Source: Phellopilus nigrolimitatus
Taxonomy: Eukaryota > Basidiomycota > Agaricomycetes > Hymenochaetales > Hymenochaetaceae
Direction: 5' to 3'
Assembly (NCBI GenBank): GCA_021029095.1
Contig: JAJOHG010000023.1
Span: 398,463 to 462,462, forward strand
Length of the DNA: 64,000 nt
This document shows positions 38,194 through 48,435 of this stretch, piece after piece. A program made the translations under genes and the position numbers. The notes beneath the pieces were generated by a model. The model was not told the DNA's origin. It did no database searches and was given only the letters and a program-made list of their open reading frames with translations. The first letter of the stretch is position 1. Each line of letters starts with the position of its first letter.

Positions 38194-40901
38194 ATGTTCG
38201 CGTCGTTTGCTTCCATAATACCCTCTAGCATCAACTTCAACGCGAACAAAGAAGACAAGGAGAGAGACAGACTCGGAAGAGAACGCCCCCCTCAGGATGA
38301 CGACAAAACTCCGCGTCCAGGAGACGCTGAGCAACTTCAGAATGCTGAGGGGAAACCCAAGGAGGGCGCCGTCGACGAGCTCGGCATGAAGAAGCGACGC
38401 GAAGCGCAGCTTAAACGAGGTGTGCCAGCTCAATCCCCCCATCTTTCAGATCACTTCTCTCAACAAGAATATCTTTATAATTGAATACTAGACATTCATC
38501 GTTGTCAGACCACCGCCAGTCGGTGTCGAACCACCCGCTCAACCTCAGCTCCAGCTGGTTCCACCTCAGGCGAAGAACGCACTAGTCTCAGGCTCCTCTA
38601 CAGGTCTCGGGCGTGTCTAACAGTCTCTAATGTGTCTAACCGTCGCTCTGCTGACTTCTCTAGCCGAATCAGCGTCATCAAGAAATTGGCGAGCCACTCG
38701 CACGCTCGGCTTCTTCGCGCTCGAACCGCTCGAACCCATCTTCATTTTACACCTCTCTTTCCTCCGCTTCGACAGCATCAATGTCTTCGATCGCCTCGTC
38801 CGGAAGCACGAGCTCCTCGCTCGGCGGGCGGCGAATGATCGTACCACTCTACAACCTCAGCGCACACAATGTAATGACGAACTCTGTACTCGACGCTGGC
38901 ACAGACGCCAAGGTTGCGAAGTTCCATAAGCGCGGATTGGAGATTCTTGGGCTCGCTGTGATCGAATGTATCGAGGTCTGGCCGAGCTATGGGCGCGGCG
39001 GCACGGGTCATGTTACATTTGCGGCGGGTGCAAATGGAGCAGGCAGCTTGGGTGTTTCAGATGCTGGGCCGTCAGATGCATTGTTGCGCACACCCACGCC
39101 CACATCTTCGGCGATCTCGCTCTCATCGGTAGGCTCGCATCAGCCGCACGTCCCGACCTTACCTGCCACGCCTACCAAAATAGCATACTCGGGGCGCGGC
39201 GACCTTATGTCCACACCGACTCAGTCGGGCGCAAAGAAAATATTTGGTAAAATCTTTAGGAAGAAGGACTCGCAGCAGAGCCCAGCGAGCGGCGGGCATG
39301 TACGTACTGGCTCACTCACGAATTCAAGATTCGTGCGTACGTCCCCGGCATCCAGCGATATCGGGCACGGGACTCTTAACGTCACGTCGCGCGATGAGCG
39401 TTCAGATGCATCCGCCGTGTCGCCCACGCCGTCATACTTCCCCGCGACCACCGGTGCTCCGCCGCCCGGACTCGTGACATCGCCAACGAGTGTGGGTTTC
39501 GTCGCACAGCCAATGCTGCAGCCAGCGATTCTGGGTATTCAACCAACGCTGAGTGCACCACTCAGCCCGCCTGCAGGCCGTCCGACGCGCTACGTATGGA
39601 TCGTCCGGAAGTGGCTTAAGGGCGGAGATGGCGGGCTACTCGGCGGTGTTATGCGTGGCGTCGGGATGGTCGGCGCGGGCATTGGCATAAGCGGGTCGTC
39701 GTCCCCTATGAGCTCGGGAAGCGGCAGTGGAAAGGGAACTGGAGGGAGCGGTAACGGAGCCCAGGCCGTGGAGCTGCGCTTTGAGTGGGTGCGCGGTGTA
39801 TCAAAGAGCCAGAACCAGAACACTAGCCAGGGTCAGAAGCGTAGGAGCACGGGACAGGCGGCGGTCGGGAAACGGAACAGCGCGAGCCTCCCGCGTGTCG
39901 ACTCGGAGACGTCTCTTCAGCACGTGACCTCACGGCGTAGCCTTGGCGTAGACCGGAATGCGAACTTGGAGAAAAGAGACAAGAGCGCGAGTCGAGTGCG
40001 ACGGGCGAATGCAAGAACGGATCCAGGGGTCCCGCGCATGTCGGGCGAGTCACGGCGTTCCATGGAGCATGGTTCACGCGAGGACGGCGCGTCGGTGCGG
40101 GACTCGCGCTCGGACTCGATGACGTCGACGACGCTCTCTGAAGATGCTGCGGGCGCCCGGCAGAACCTAAAGGGTGCTGCTGGTGTGGGTGGAGGTGCGC
40201 CGCAGAACGTGTTCGATGAGGAAGATGAAGGCGAAGAGAGCGACCCAGAGGACTCGGAGACTCCGTGGACGTGTACATTAATTGTCTCGTCCATACCGAC
40301 AAACCCATCAGCTGTCTGGGAACAGGAGCGCGGTGCAAGTGATACGCAACTCTCGCTCACGAAGTCCTACTCGCGCCCACGTTCGAACATCAGCGCGGCA
40401 AGCCCGGGGTCAGTGAAAGGAAATAATCCGCTGACATCGAGTGCAACAGTGCACTCTCTCGACTCGAACGGGCAGACTGCGGGCACTGTGAAGAATCAGA
40501 AGGACTGTGCGAAGCCCCCGGACGCGCCGGGGACATTGCTGCGGATGAAGGTCGGCACACTTTCACCCGCACCGCATCACCCAAAGGTCGTCGCGCAGCT
40601 GAAAGTGCCATATCCCCTGCCGGACATCGAGGTTGAATGCGCGCGTGTGCGGCGCCGGGTGCTCACGCCCGCAGGCGTCTCGCGCCCCGTTTCGCGCGCG
40701 GGCCCGGATGCGGCCACGGACGAGAAAGCCACGAAGCGTCGCGGAGGAAGCGACGCGGATACGCCGGAGGGCACGGTGCTAACTGCTGAGGAGATCAAAG
40801 ACGTGCTGAGCTGCACGGCGTTTTGGGTTGTCGTGAGGGAGGGCTTCGGCGGTGTGGGGAAGGTGAACCGCAAGGGAGATGGGTGGCGCATCCGCGGGTG
40901 A
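38194..40901 (+). CDS. Conserved Agaricomycete protein of unknown function, Ser-rich
   Basis: Exons 38194-38421, 38492-38584 and 38664-40901 give about 852 aa. The N-terminus starts MFASFASIIPSSINF, followed by a strongly charged stretch and then FIVVRPPPVG with a Pro/Gln-rich segment. A compact conserved core follows a Ser-rich linker: RRMIVPLYNLSAHNVMTN, then LDAGTDAKVAKFHKRGLEILGLAVIECIEVW. Most of the remainder is low-complexity Ser/Thr/Gly/Pro with basic patches, apart from a YVWIVRKWLKG segment, a folded-looking EDSETPWTCTLIVSSI stretch and a C-terminal ALKVPYPLPDIEVECARVRR-like plus TAFWVVVREGFGGVGK region. I recall this architecture in other mushroom genomes, always unnamed. No enzymatic motif is seen. 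The exon 2 donor is uncertain: GTCTCA at 38585 keeps the frame, whereas the better-looking donors downstream would shift it. Function unknown, perhaps a scaffold. Confidence 0.75.
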
Positions 40902-41918
40902 ACGATTGTGACATCCAGAGCTAGAGCGGACCTTCTCAACTTACCCTTCCGTCCATCCCAATCGTCCTCAAAAGCCGATTTCTTCACTCCTAACCACATC
41001 GAATCTGCTGGTCTCCTTTTGGCATGCATTGCATAATAGAGCGTTTCTGGTTTGCCTGAGTATGACAAACGAGACGCCTGGAAGCAGCACTTCATCCTCC
41101 TCCTCCTCTCCTTCTATCCTACTCTTCTAAGCTACCTCGCATTCACGATGATCACGATGTTACGATCTTTTTCTTATCTGGCACGCGTACATACTTGCTG
41201 TAGCTGCATCTATCCCTTCTCTTTTGCCATATTTCATATACGCCTACCTACCTCTCTGGGTTTGTTCATTCGCCCTCGCCCTCGCCTCCTTCCCCACTTC
41301 TCCCTTTCTGCTTCTGAAATCCGAGCCCACAGCTCTGCATATAACCTGGCATTACATACTACACTCTCCCGGCCCCGTTCCTCACTCTCACTCCATTCCT
41401 TCCCTACGTTTCCCCTCAACTCAATTCTATTACCCGCTTCCTATCTGGTTTCATCTGATCATGCATCCTTTTTCTTGCACTGCGCCGATCTCAGATCCCC
41501 CTGGTTTCATTTGAATTTTATTAGGCTATTAGACTCTGGTGGTAATGCGGAGAAGAGAAGTATCCAAATTTGGTCTGTTTCTGCTTTATGTTTTTTATTA
41601 TCTTGGAATCGCAGAAGAAAAAGAAAAGCATGCTAACAAAGATGATTGGGCGACATGACAGTCGAATATTGTATTAGTTATATATGGTACACGAAGCTTT
41701 TATTGATGGTCTTACATGAAACTTTCTTCTGCATTACTTTTGATCTCCGCGCCGAAGCGACGACGCGTCTGTGGCTGAGAGGGATCGACGCAGTGATGAC
41801 GCGTACTCCTTCAATCTACTTGCAACTGGCGACTCATTCGACGTCCACATTTCCATATACCCCTGGATTCCACTACATTCTTATCGCGTAATCTCGCGCT
41901 CAGCCTTGCACTAGTATC
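40902..41918. other. Intergenic region, C/T-rich
   Basis: The 3' flank of the Ser-rich protein and promoter of the dioxygenase gene. A long CT-rich stretch covers 41090-41520 and has open frames of low-complexity character only. Confidence 0.5.
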
Positions 41919-43240
41919 ATGGACTTGACAAACTTCGACCTTTCCGCATACCGCGTCGACTCCGAATCAGCGGGCCACCCCGTCCCGGCGCAGGCGTACT
42001 ACATTCCCGACTTCATCTCTAAAGAAGAGGAAGCATATCTGCTGCGACAGGTTTGTATTACTGTCTAAGTACACCCATAGATGCTGAGAAACTGCCGACA
42101 AAATTGTAGATAAATAATGCACCCAAGCCAAAATGGAAAAACCTGGCTAATCGTAGGTCCGTGCAGTTAATTACTCTATTTTCGAGGACATGTCTGAGTG
42201 CTTATGGTCTCAGGTTACAAGTCTGGGGTGAGCTTGCATATAGTTGCCACTCGTCTTCAGCCAATATATGCTGAACTCGATATCTTGCCGATGTCCAGGC
42301 GGGGACTTGACGCCATCCAATAAACTCCTAGCGCAGCCACTGCCGCCGTTTCTAAACAAATAGTGAGCTTCGATAATCATAGCATAGCCTCATTTAGGGT
42401 GAAAGCTGACAAGCATTTACATGATGTGCATTTCTTCGTAACCAAGTCCGGACATAATTGGTCAGCTACGCGCTACAGGGGCGTTCTCGTCTTCAAAGAA
42501 TGGCGCTCCGAACCATGTCATTGTCAATGAGGTTCGGGTTCTTTCAATATATCTTATAACTCACTCAACGGACGCTTGTCCCAGTATCTTCCGAATCAGG
42601 GGATAATGGTAAGCTTCCTGCGTGTTTTGTCCTTTATGGTCCTTCTGAAGAATGCGTATACTGTCCCTAGCCTCATGAAGATGGTCCTTCGTACCACCCT
42701 GTCGTCGCCACCATTTCGCTCGGGTCGCACGCCGTATTCCACTACTACCGGTACAAACCCGCCCCTGAATACGAATCCGAGCCTCCTACTGTCGACAGCC
42801 CGCAAAACCTTCAAATTTTCAAGAACTCAGCTTCAAATGGAAAAAATGACCCTCGTTCCATGGGAGAAATGTCCAATCCAAACTCGAAAAAAGGACGTGT
42901 GGTGGACACGGAACGCCCGGTGCTCAGTCTGCTGCTCGAGCCGCGCAGCCTGGTTATCACCACGTCTGCCTTGTATTGCGATCATTTACACGGGATAGAC
43001 GCACTCGAGGAGGATATACTTTTGCCCTCAGACCTTCGGACAAATGACTCCGGGACTTTTAATGTGTGTAGCAATATAGCTGAGGGCGTGCGGGTCGCGA
43101 ACTGGGCGACGGTGAAGGATGCGAAGATGTGTGACGTGGCTAGGAAAGGTGGGGTTTTGAAGAGAGAAGCCCGGATAAGCTTGACATGTCGTGATGTCGA
43201 ACATGTCGTCAGGGGTAGAACGACTGTTCTTCGACGATAG
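41919..43240 (+). CDS. AlkB-family 2-oxoglutarate/Fe(II) dioxygenase, ALKBH6-like
   Basis: Exons: 41919-42050, 42110-42156, 42214-42227 (14 nt), 42299-42362, 42447-42531, 42585-42608, 42671-43240, giving an intact 311-aa protein. It begins MDLTNFDLSAYRV, then [41 protein letters not shown], where the split RRLQVWG is restored only by the 14-nt exon. The double-stranded beta-helix core shows [21 protein letters not shown] with the HxD iron ligands (about 124 and 126), VATISLGSHAVFHYY, LLLEPRSLVITT, CDHLHGI (distal His) and RISLTCR with the two 2-oxoglutarate-binding Arg. This order matches the ALKBH6 branch of AlkB proteins, whose substrate is not well established; tRNA or damaged nucleic acid has been suggested. 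The last 17 or so nucleotides are also present at the start of the following repeat unit. Confidence 0.88.
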
Positions 43241-43467
43241 GCGGATTCGCCATCTGGAGGTTATATATCCGCAGGCCATTCAAGACTATGATCAAGAAAT
43301 GACAATTATATGTAATACTAGTTAAGCTGTCCTTTTCCCGTCAAGCTGCTCCGTTTTTCTGAATTGTTCAATTTAAATGAACTTTACGTATTTAATGCCG
43401 GCATGTCCCGTTTGCGAAATGTATGACAACGTCTTCGTAGAAAACTCTTTTCACGACCAACACTCAA

Positions 43468-44573
43468 ATGTCGTCGGAAAATCTCCAAATGACGTCGGAA
43501 AATCTCCCTCTCCCAGAACTCGAACGCATGCCCTTCGATAGATTCGCCGATGACTTCGAATACACCCCGTATATAAAGGAGTTGCTCTCTCTTAGGGAGA
43601 AAGCTCTTGCAAACCCTCTGAAGCCTGGTCTGGTCTTCTCTTGTGATCTGGCCTTGGTAAGCTCCAGTGCCTTGCACTCGGATGCCCGACAACCTATACC
43701 ATGGCTTACGAAGAGTTCGACGAAGGACGACGTCAGTCCTGACAAGTGCCCTTGCGAGCTTGAGCTTGTTGAGCCCCTTCAAACCGGAGTCGATCTTTAT
43801 GGTGAAGTTTGGACTGCGCGCGCAAAACCAAAGACATGCTCCAGTGAAGCTCTTCGTTTACGCCACGCCATACCCGCGATGGTTGTGGCTAAATTTGTCC
43901 AATCGTCCCTATTGCGCCATCCCCACCGCTTCAACGAGTGGGAAGGTTACCGATATGCGCAACATATGGTTGCTAAAGAGGAAGTAGCATATAAACGACT
44001 TGAGAGACATCAGGGTTATTTTGTACCGTACTTTTACGGAATGCAGACGGTAAGTTTGCTGTTACGCTATCCATTTGACACCTGTTTCCAAAGGGCTGAA
44101 ACCGGTCTAACTTTGAAGATCGACACACCCTCTGGGGAGCCCGCTCGAGTTCTTATCATGGAGTATATTAACGGCAAGACATTCGATATGGTGAAGCCTG
44201 AGTGTACTCTTGGGGAGGGCGAGAGCATTAACCAAGTAGTACTTGAGAGGATGTGTCGTCTGGTGAGTTATAACTAAGATTCGCTTTCCTCGGCAACTCT
44301 AAGACTTATGGTTTATGGTAGTACAAAGGCTTCAGGGAGTCAGTTTTGGCAGTCCACCAGGCAGGATTCGCTCATGGCGACCTGAGGCCCGCGAACAGTA
44401 TTATTCCCCATGATAGCAGCCAGCCAGTCCTTTTAGACTTTGCCAGTGCTATTTTCGAGTGCAAAGCCGAATTCGCACATCAAGAACTCAAGGCGGGCTG
44501 CCGGGTGCTTCTACATACATGCTTTGCTGACTATGCAGATGCTATAACTCGTTGGGAAAAAGAAACCTCCTAA
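43468..44573 (+). CDS. Kinase-like protein, tandem copy 1
   Basis: Exons 43468-44049, 44119-44262 and 44322-44573 give 325 aa. A protein-kinase-like fold can be read: GVDLYGEVWTAR (nucleotide-loop-like), MVVAKFV (VAxK-type Lys), EEVAYKRLERHQGYFVPYFYG (helix C and following strands), ARVLIMEYINGKTF (hinge), FAHGDLRPANSII (HRD-like catalytic loop with Asp) and PVLLDFASAI (DFx metal-site Asp). It ends about 40 residues after the DFA motif. The activation segment and most of the C-lobe are therefore missing, which is usual for the small fungal kinase-like proteins found in mushrooms. The first intron (69 nt, GTAAGT donor, CTAAC branch) is a multiple of three and stop-free, so retention would insert 23 residues. 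The start contains a 21-bp internal duplication (MSSENLQ MTSENLP). Activity and substrate unknown. Confidence 0.75.
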
Positions 44574-44928
44574 ATTGATTTTACTTTTCCGGACATAGTT
44601 GCGTCAGCTCTTCATATGTATCTTTTCTGGTGGCATTGGTAGCATTTCAACATATATGTGTGAAGCAGTTCCATCTGGCACTATTCTTCGACGATAGGCG
44701 GATTCGCTGCCTGGAGGTTGTATATCCGCAGGCCATTCAGGATCATGATCAAGAAACTACAATTATATGTAATACTAGTTAAGCTGTCCCCTTTCCGTCA
44801 AGCCGCTCCGTATTTCTGAATTGTTCAATTTAAATGAACTTTACGTATTCAATGCCGGCATGTCCCGTTTGCGAAATGTATGACAACCCGTCACTTCGTA
44901 GGAAACTCTTTTCACGACCAACACTCAA

Positions 44929-46013
44929 ATGTCGTCGGAAAATCTCCCTCTCCCAGAACTCGAACGCATACCCTTCAATAAAAGAGCCGACGACTTTGAA
45001 TACACCCCGTATATAAAAGAGTTGCTCTCTCTTAGGGAGAAAGCTCTTGCAAACCCTCTGAAGCCTGGTCTGGTCTTCTCTTGTGATCTGGCCTTGGTAA
45101 GCTCCAGTGCCTTGCACTCGGATGCCCGACAACCTATACTATGGCTTACGAAGAGTTCGACGAAGGACGACGTCAGTCCTGACAAGTGCCCTTGCGAGCT
45201 TGAGCTTGTTGAGCCCCTTCAAACCGGAGTCGATCTTTATGGTGAAGTTTGGACTGCGCGCGCAAAACCAAAGACATGCTCCAGTGAAGCTCTTCGTTTA
45301 CGCCACGCCATACCCGCGATGGTTGTGGCTAAATTTGTCCAATCGTCCCTATTGCGCCATCCCCACCGCTTCAACGAGTGGGAAGGTTACCGATATGCGC
45401 AACATATGGTTGCTAAAGAGGAAGTAGCATATAAACGACTTGAGAGACATCAGGGTTATTTTGTACCGTACTTTTACGGAATGCAGACGGTAAGTTTGCT
45501 GTTACGCTATCCATTTGACACCTGTTTCCAAAGGGCTGAAACCGGTCTAACTTTGAAGATCGACACACCCTCTGGGGAGCCCGCTCGAGTTCTTATCATG
45601 GAGTATATTAACGGCAAGACATTCGATATGGTGAAGCCTGAGTGTACTCTTGGGGAGGGCGAGAGCATTAACCAAGTAGTACTTGAGAGGATGTGTCGTC
45701 TGGTGAGTTATAACTAAGATTCGCTTTCCTCGGCAACTCTAAGACTTATGGTTTATGGTAGTACAAAGGCTTCAGGGAGTCAGTTTTGGCAGTCCACCAG
45801 GCAGGATTCGCTCATGGCGACCTGAGGCCCGCGAACAGTATTATTCCCCATGATAGCAGCCAGCCAGTCCTTTTAGACTTTGCCAATGCTATTTTCAAAT
45901 GCCAAGCCGAATTCGCACATGGGGAACTCGAAGATGGCTGCTTTGAACTTCTACATACATGCTTTGCTGACTATGCAGACGCCATAACTCGTTGGGAAAA
46001 AGAAACCTCCTAG
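44929..46013 (+). CDS. Kinase-like protein, tandem copy 2
   Basis: Exons 44929-45489, 45559-45702 and 45762-46013 give 318 aa, with the same intron positions as copy 1. From residue about 28 to the DFA-like motif the two proteins are identical apart from one Pro to Leu change (near codon 67). The beginning differs: ERIPFNKRADDF against ERMPFDRFADDF, and the 7-residue duplication is absent. The last 50 residues differ strongly (LLDFANAIFKCQAEFAHGEL, then EDGCFELLHT). All changes keep the frame, so both copies look functional. The kinase-like motifs (MVVAKF, HGDLRPAN, LLDFAN) are retained. It has the same family and the same truncated C-lobe as copy 1. Confidence 0.75.
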
Positions 46014-46111
46014 ATTGATTTTACTTTTCCGGACATAGTTGCGTCAGCTCATCATATGTATCTTTTCTGGTAGCATTTCAACCTATTTGTGTAAAGCAGC
46101 TCCACCTGCAT

Positions 46112-46838
46112 TATTTCACTTCGTGTGTTTTCTTTCCGGCAGGTTGACTGGTGTAAATGCCAGGCTATCAACTCTCTCAAAGCGTCCCCGAAAGTCCCCA
46201 ACAGGTGTAGCGTTGCAATTTTCCCTACAGGAAGGTGCTCTGCTTGCGATTAATTATTCTTCTCAAATTTCAGTATTACATGTACATGCACATGGGTCTG
46301 TATTTCAAATAAAACATCGGTTTGTGAGCCATAAATTTCTTCTCAAGGTGGAAAAAAAAAAATCTCCGGAATTCTGGGATTTCCCTTCCACTATTAAGGG
46401 TCAACTAAAATTTGTTGTAAACTGCTTTGAGCTCGTTGAACACACATTAATGTAACTGTTATTCTGATCTTCCTCCCCAGTTAAAATCAGAAGACAGCAA
46501 ATTTCGTACCAGTCACTCTTTTCTACTCGAATGCTCTTGAGGCTCATATAAATCTAAATAAGACGCAAGGTTCTATACGGAGGGAACAGATATATAGAGA
46601 TGGAGGCTGCTTGGGAGAGGGAAGGTTAGCAGGAGGCGGGTTGAAAAGGAGATACGTACGTAAAAAAATGAGATGAACACGTCTGAAGATATTGCAAGCG
46701 TTCTCTACTTTTTAGACGGAGAGGAGGACAATGGAGTGTGCACAGAAAAGTATGTCCTTGTTGCAAAAATTCAAATGTACAGATCTTGGTGATACAGACC
46801 CTTGCCATCATGCATCGTTGTGCGAACCGTTCTGCGGT
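46112..46838. other. Intergenic, convergent
   Basis: This lies between kinase-like copy 2 (plus) and DCN1 (minus). An open frame at 46039-46455 runs through the end of the repeat and has no recognisable content. No gene supported. Confidence 0.5.
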
Positions 46839-48435
46839 TTATTGCTCTGAGGCTCGCTTCTCCCGCGCCCATGCCACGAAGTCATCGATAGTTGACGGCC
46901 AAGCGGCTGCGGCTGAGATTAGGAAAGCACGTCGGAAAGTAGACTGAGATGAAAAGCGCACCAGTCTCGTCATATTTCTCGAAATTTGCGTCTATCGCAC
47001 GCACAAAATCTAAAAACTATCAAAGACCGCGATATTTATTAGTATTAGATGTGATGTCTAGCAGACAGAGAATACGAGCATCTATGAAAACAAAAGAACC
47101 TACCATCATCCATGTATCCTTACTGATGCCCTTCCCACCTTTCTCGTGCAGGAATTCGAACCACCAGTCCGTATATTCGGGCTTCCAGCCTTCTTCGTCG
47201 CCGACCATAACGTCATCCCCATCGTCGTCCGATAGCATGTGGCTTAGAGCACCACCCGACAGCCCATGCGGGATGAGAAGACCCCAGAAACCCTGTGCAT
47301 CATCAACACCTAATTGTTGATTAGGATTAGTTTCCAAGTCAAGGGGTCAAGGCCAGGATACAAGTAAATGAGATAGGATTTGAAAAGGCAATTGAGAGCG
47401 AGGGGAAAGGTTGGAAATGCTTACCGAGACTCCTCTGACCCTCTGAACGAGCAAAGTCAAAAGTGTAGGCGTAGATCTGCTGGAAGTACCTCGAGTCCGA
47501 GGCAAGCTTCTGTGAAAGTTGCACGAGCGTTGTTCTCATACCATCAATCGTGTCTTGCCTTTAATAACCAGATAGTCAACAAATTCGGCATGAGTATAAT
47601 ATACACTTGTTGACTTCGCAGAAGACGCACCCGAGCGAACGCCAGCCGTCCACCCAACCCTTACGCGTCCATGACCCCATCGATGGTGACTTAAGTTCGT
47701 ACGCGATTGCAAGAAGAGCAACGTCCTCGGGGTCGACCGATAGATCATCGCACCACTTGAGCGTGCCGTCGATAGCGATCTCGTCCCCGTCCGGATCTGC
47801 ATATCAAGTGCCCATAATAAACAATCCGGCAAAACACCATCCACAAGTGCAATGTAGTCGCAGGTATAAAGATACAAGATGTCAGAGAGGGGGTACGGGA
47901 AGGTAGCGATAGTGGAAAACAGACCCTTGTACTTGTCGAACAGTGCACCGAGCCGTGCTACACGGTCCGTGTCTGTCTTCTTCGATGACGCTCCCCCAAA
48001 TTGATTAGGGTCGTTGTAGTAGCTGTCCATCGCAGCGTCCAGCCGCTTGTATTTCTCCATGAACTTCCGTGCATCCTTCGTACTAGTGGGAGGAACGAAT
48101 ATGAGTTCAGAGTCCGATACGGTGTGGGGCACACGCAGGACCGGATAGTGATTGGACGATCGGATGAAAGTGAATGCAAACCAATGTCACCACACCAAGT
48201 TTACTTGGAGCAATAGAAATGCATATTGAGACGGACTCACGCAGCCCCTGTAACACCGCAGAATTGTGCGATATAAGCTTCAAGCTGTCTATCCGCCGCT
48301 GACTTGCTCTTCGATGATTTCGACTGTACACATATTGAACATGAAACTGTGTCAGCACATCACGCTGTAAAGTCCATATGTCGGCAGTCCTGCTGCGCGC
48401 CACCGCCATAATCCTATTTAGACATTACATACCAT
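46839..48435 (-). CDS. DCN1: Defective in cullin neddylation protein 1 (Nedd8 ligase scaffold)
   Basis: Eight coding exons on the minus strand: 48435-48433 (ATG only), 48323-48241, 48082-47925, 47796-47631, 47558-47425, 47309-47104, 47016-46962, 46912-46839, giving an intact 292-aa protein. A UBA-like N-terminus (SAADRQLEAYIAQFCGVTGAT) precedes KDARKFMEKYKRLDAAMDSYY. The DCUN1/PONY domain follows: LGALFDKYK, DPDGDEIAIDGTLKWCDDLSVDPEDVALLAIAYELK, GSWTRKGWVDGW, DSRYFQQIYAYTFDFAR, EYTDWWFEFLHEKG, ISKDTWMMFLDFVRAIDANFEKYDE and AAWPSTIDDFVAWAREK. Dcn1 binds cullins and the acetylated N-terminus of Ubc12 and promotes Nedd8 transfer, activating SCF-type ubiquitin ligases. An Asp-rich loop (HMLSDDDGDDVMVGDEEGW) is inserted in the DCUN1 domain. 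The first coding exon consists of the start codon alone, followed by a 109-nt intron. Confidence 0.9.

Larger units (their letters stand above)
43224..46111. repeat. Tandem duplication, about 1.45-kb unit in two copies
   Basis: Unit 1 runs from about 43224 to 44682 and unit 2 from about 44683 to 46111. Each carries the same spacer (GTAATACTAGTTAAGCTGTCC, then TTCAATTTAAATGAACTTTACG), one kinase-like gene and the same 3' flank. The left breakpoint lies inside the last codons of the dioxygenase gene, so its 3' end (TTCTTCGACGATAG) recurs at 44684. Positions about 43561-44440 and 45001-45880 are almost identical, while the ends of the unit are clearly diverged. Copy 1 has an extra 21 bp at the gene start and about 9 bp more in the 3' flank. 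Confidence 0.92.

Noticed and set aside
43384..45185. Minus-strand frames in the kinase-like repeat, present in both units
   Set aside because: They are duplicated only because the unit is duplicated. They lie antisense to conserved kinase-like motifs and have no motif of their own.
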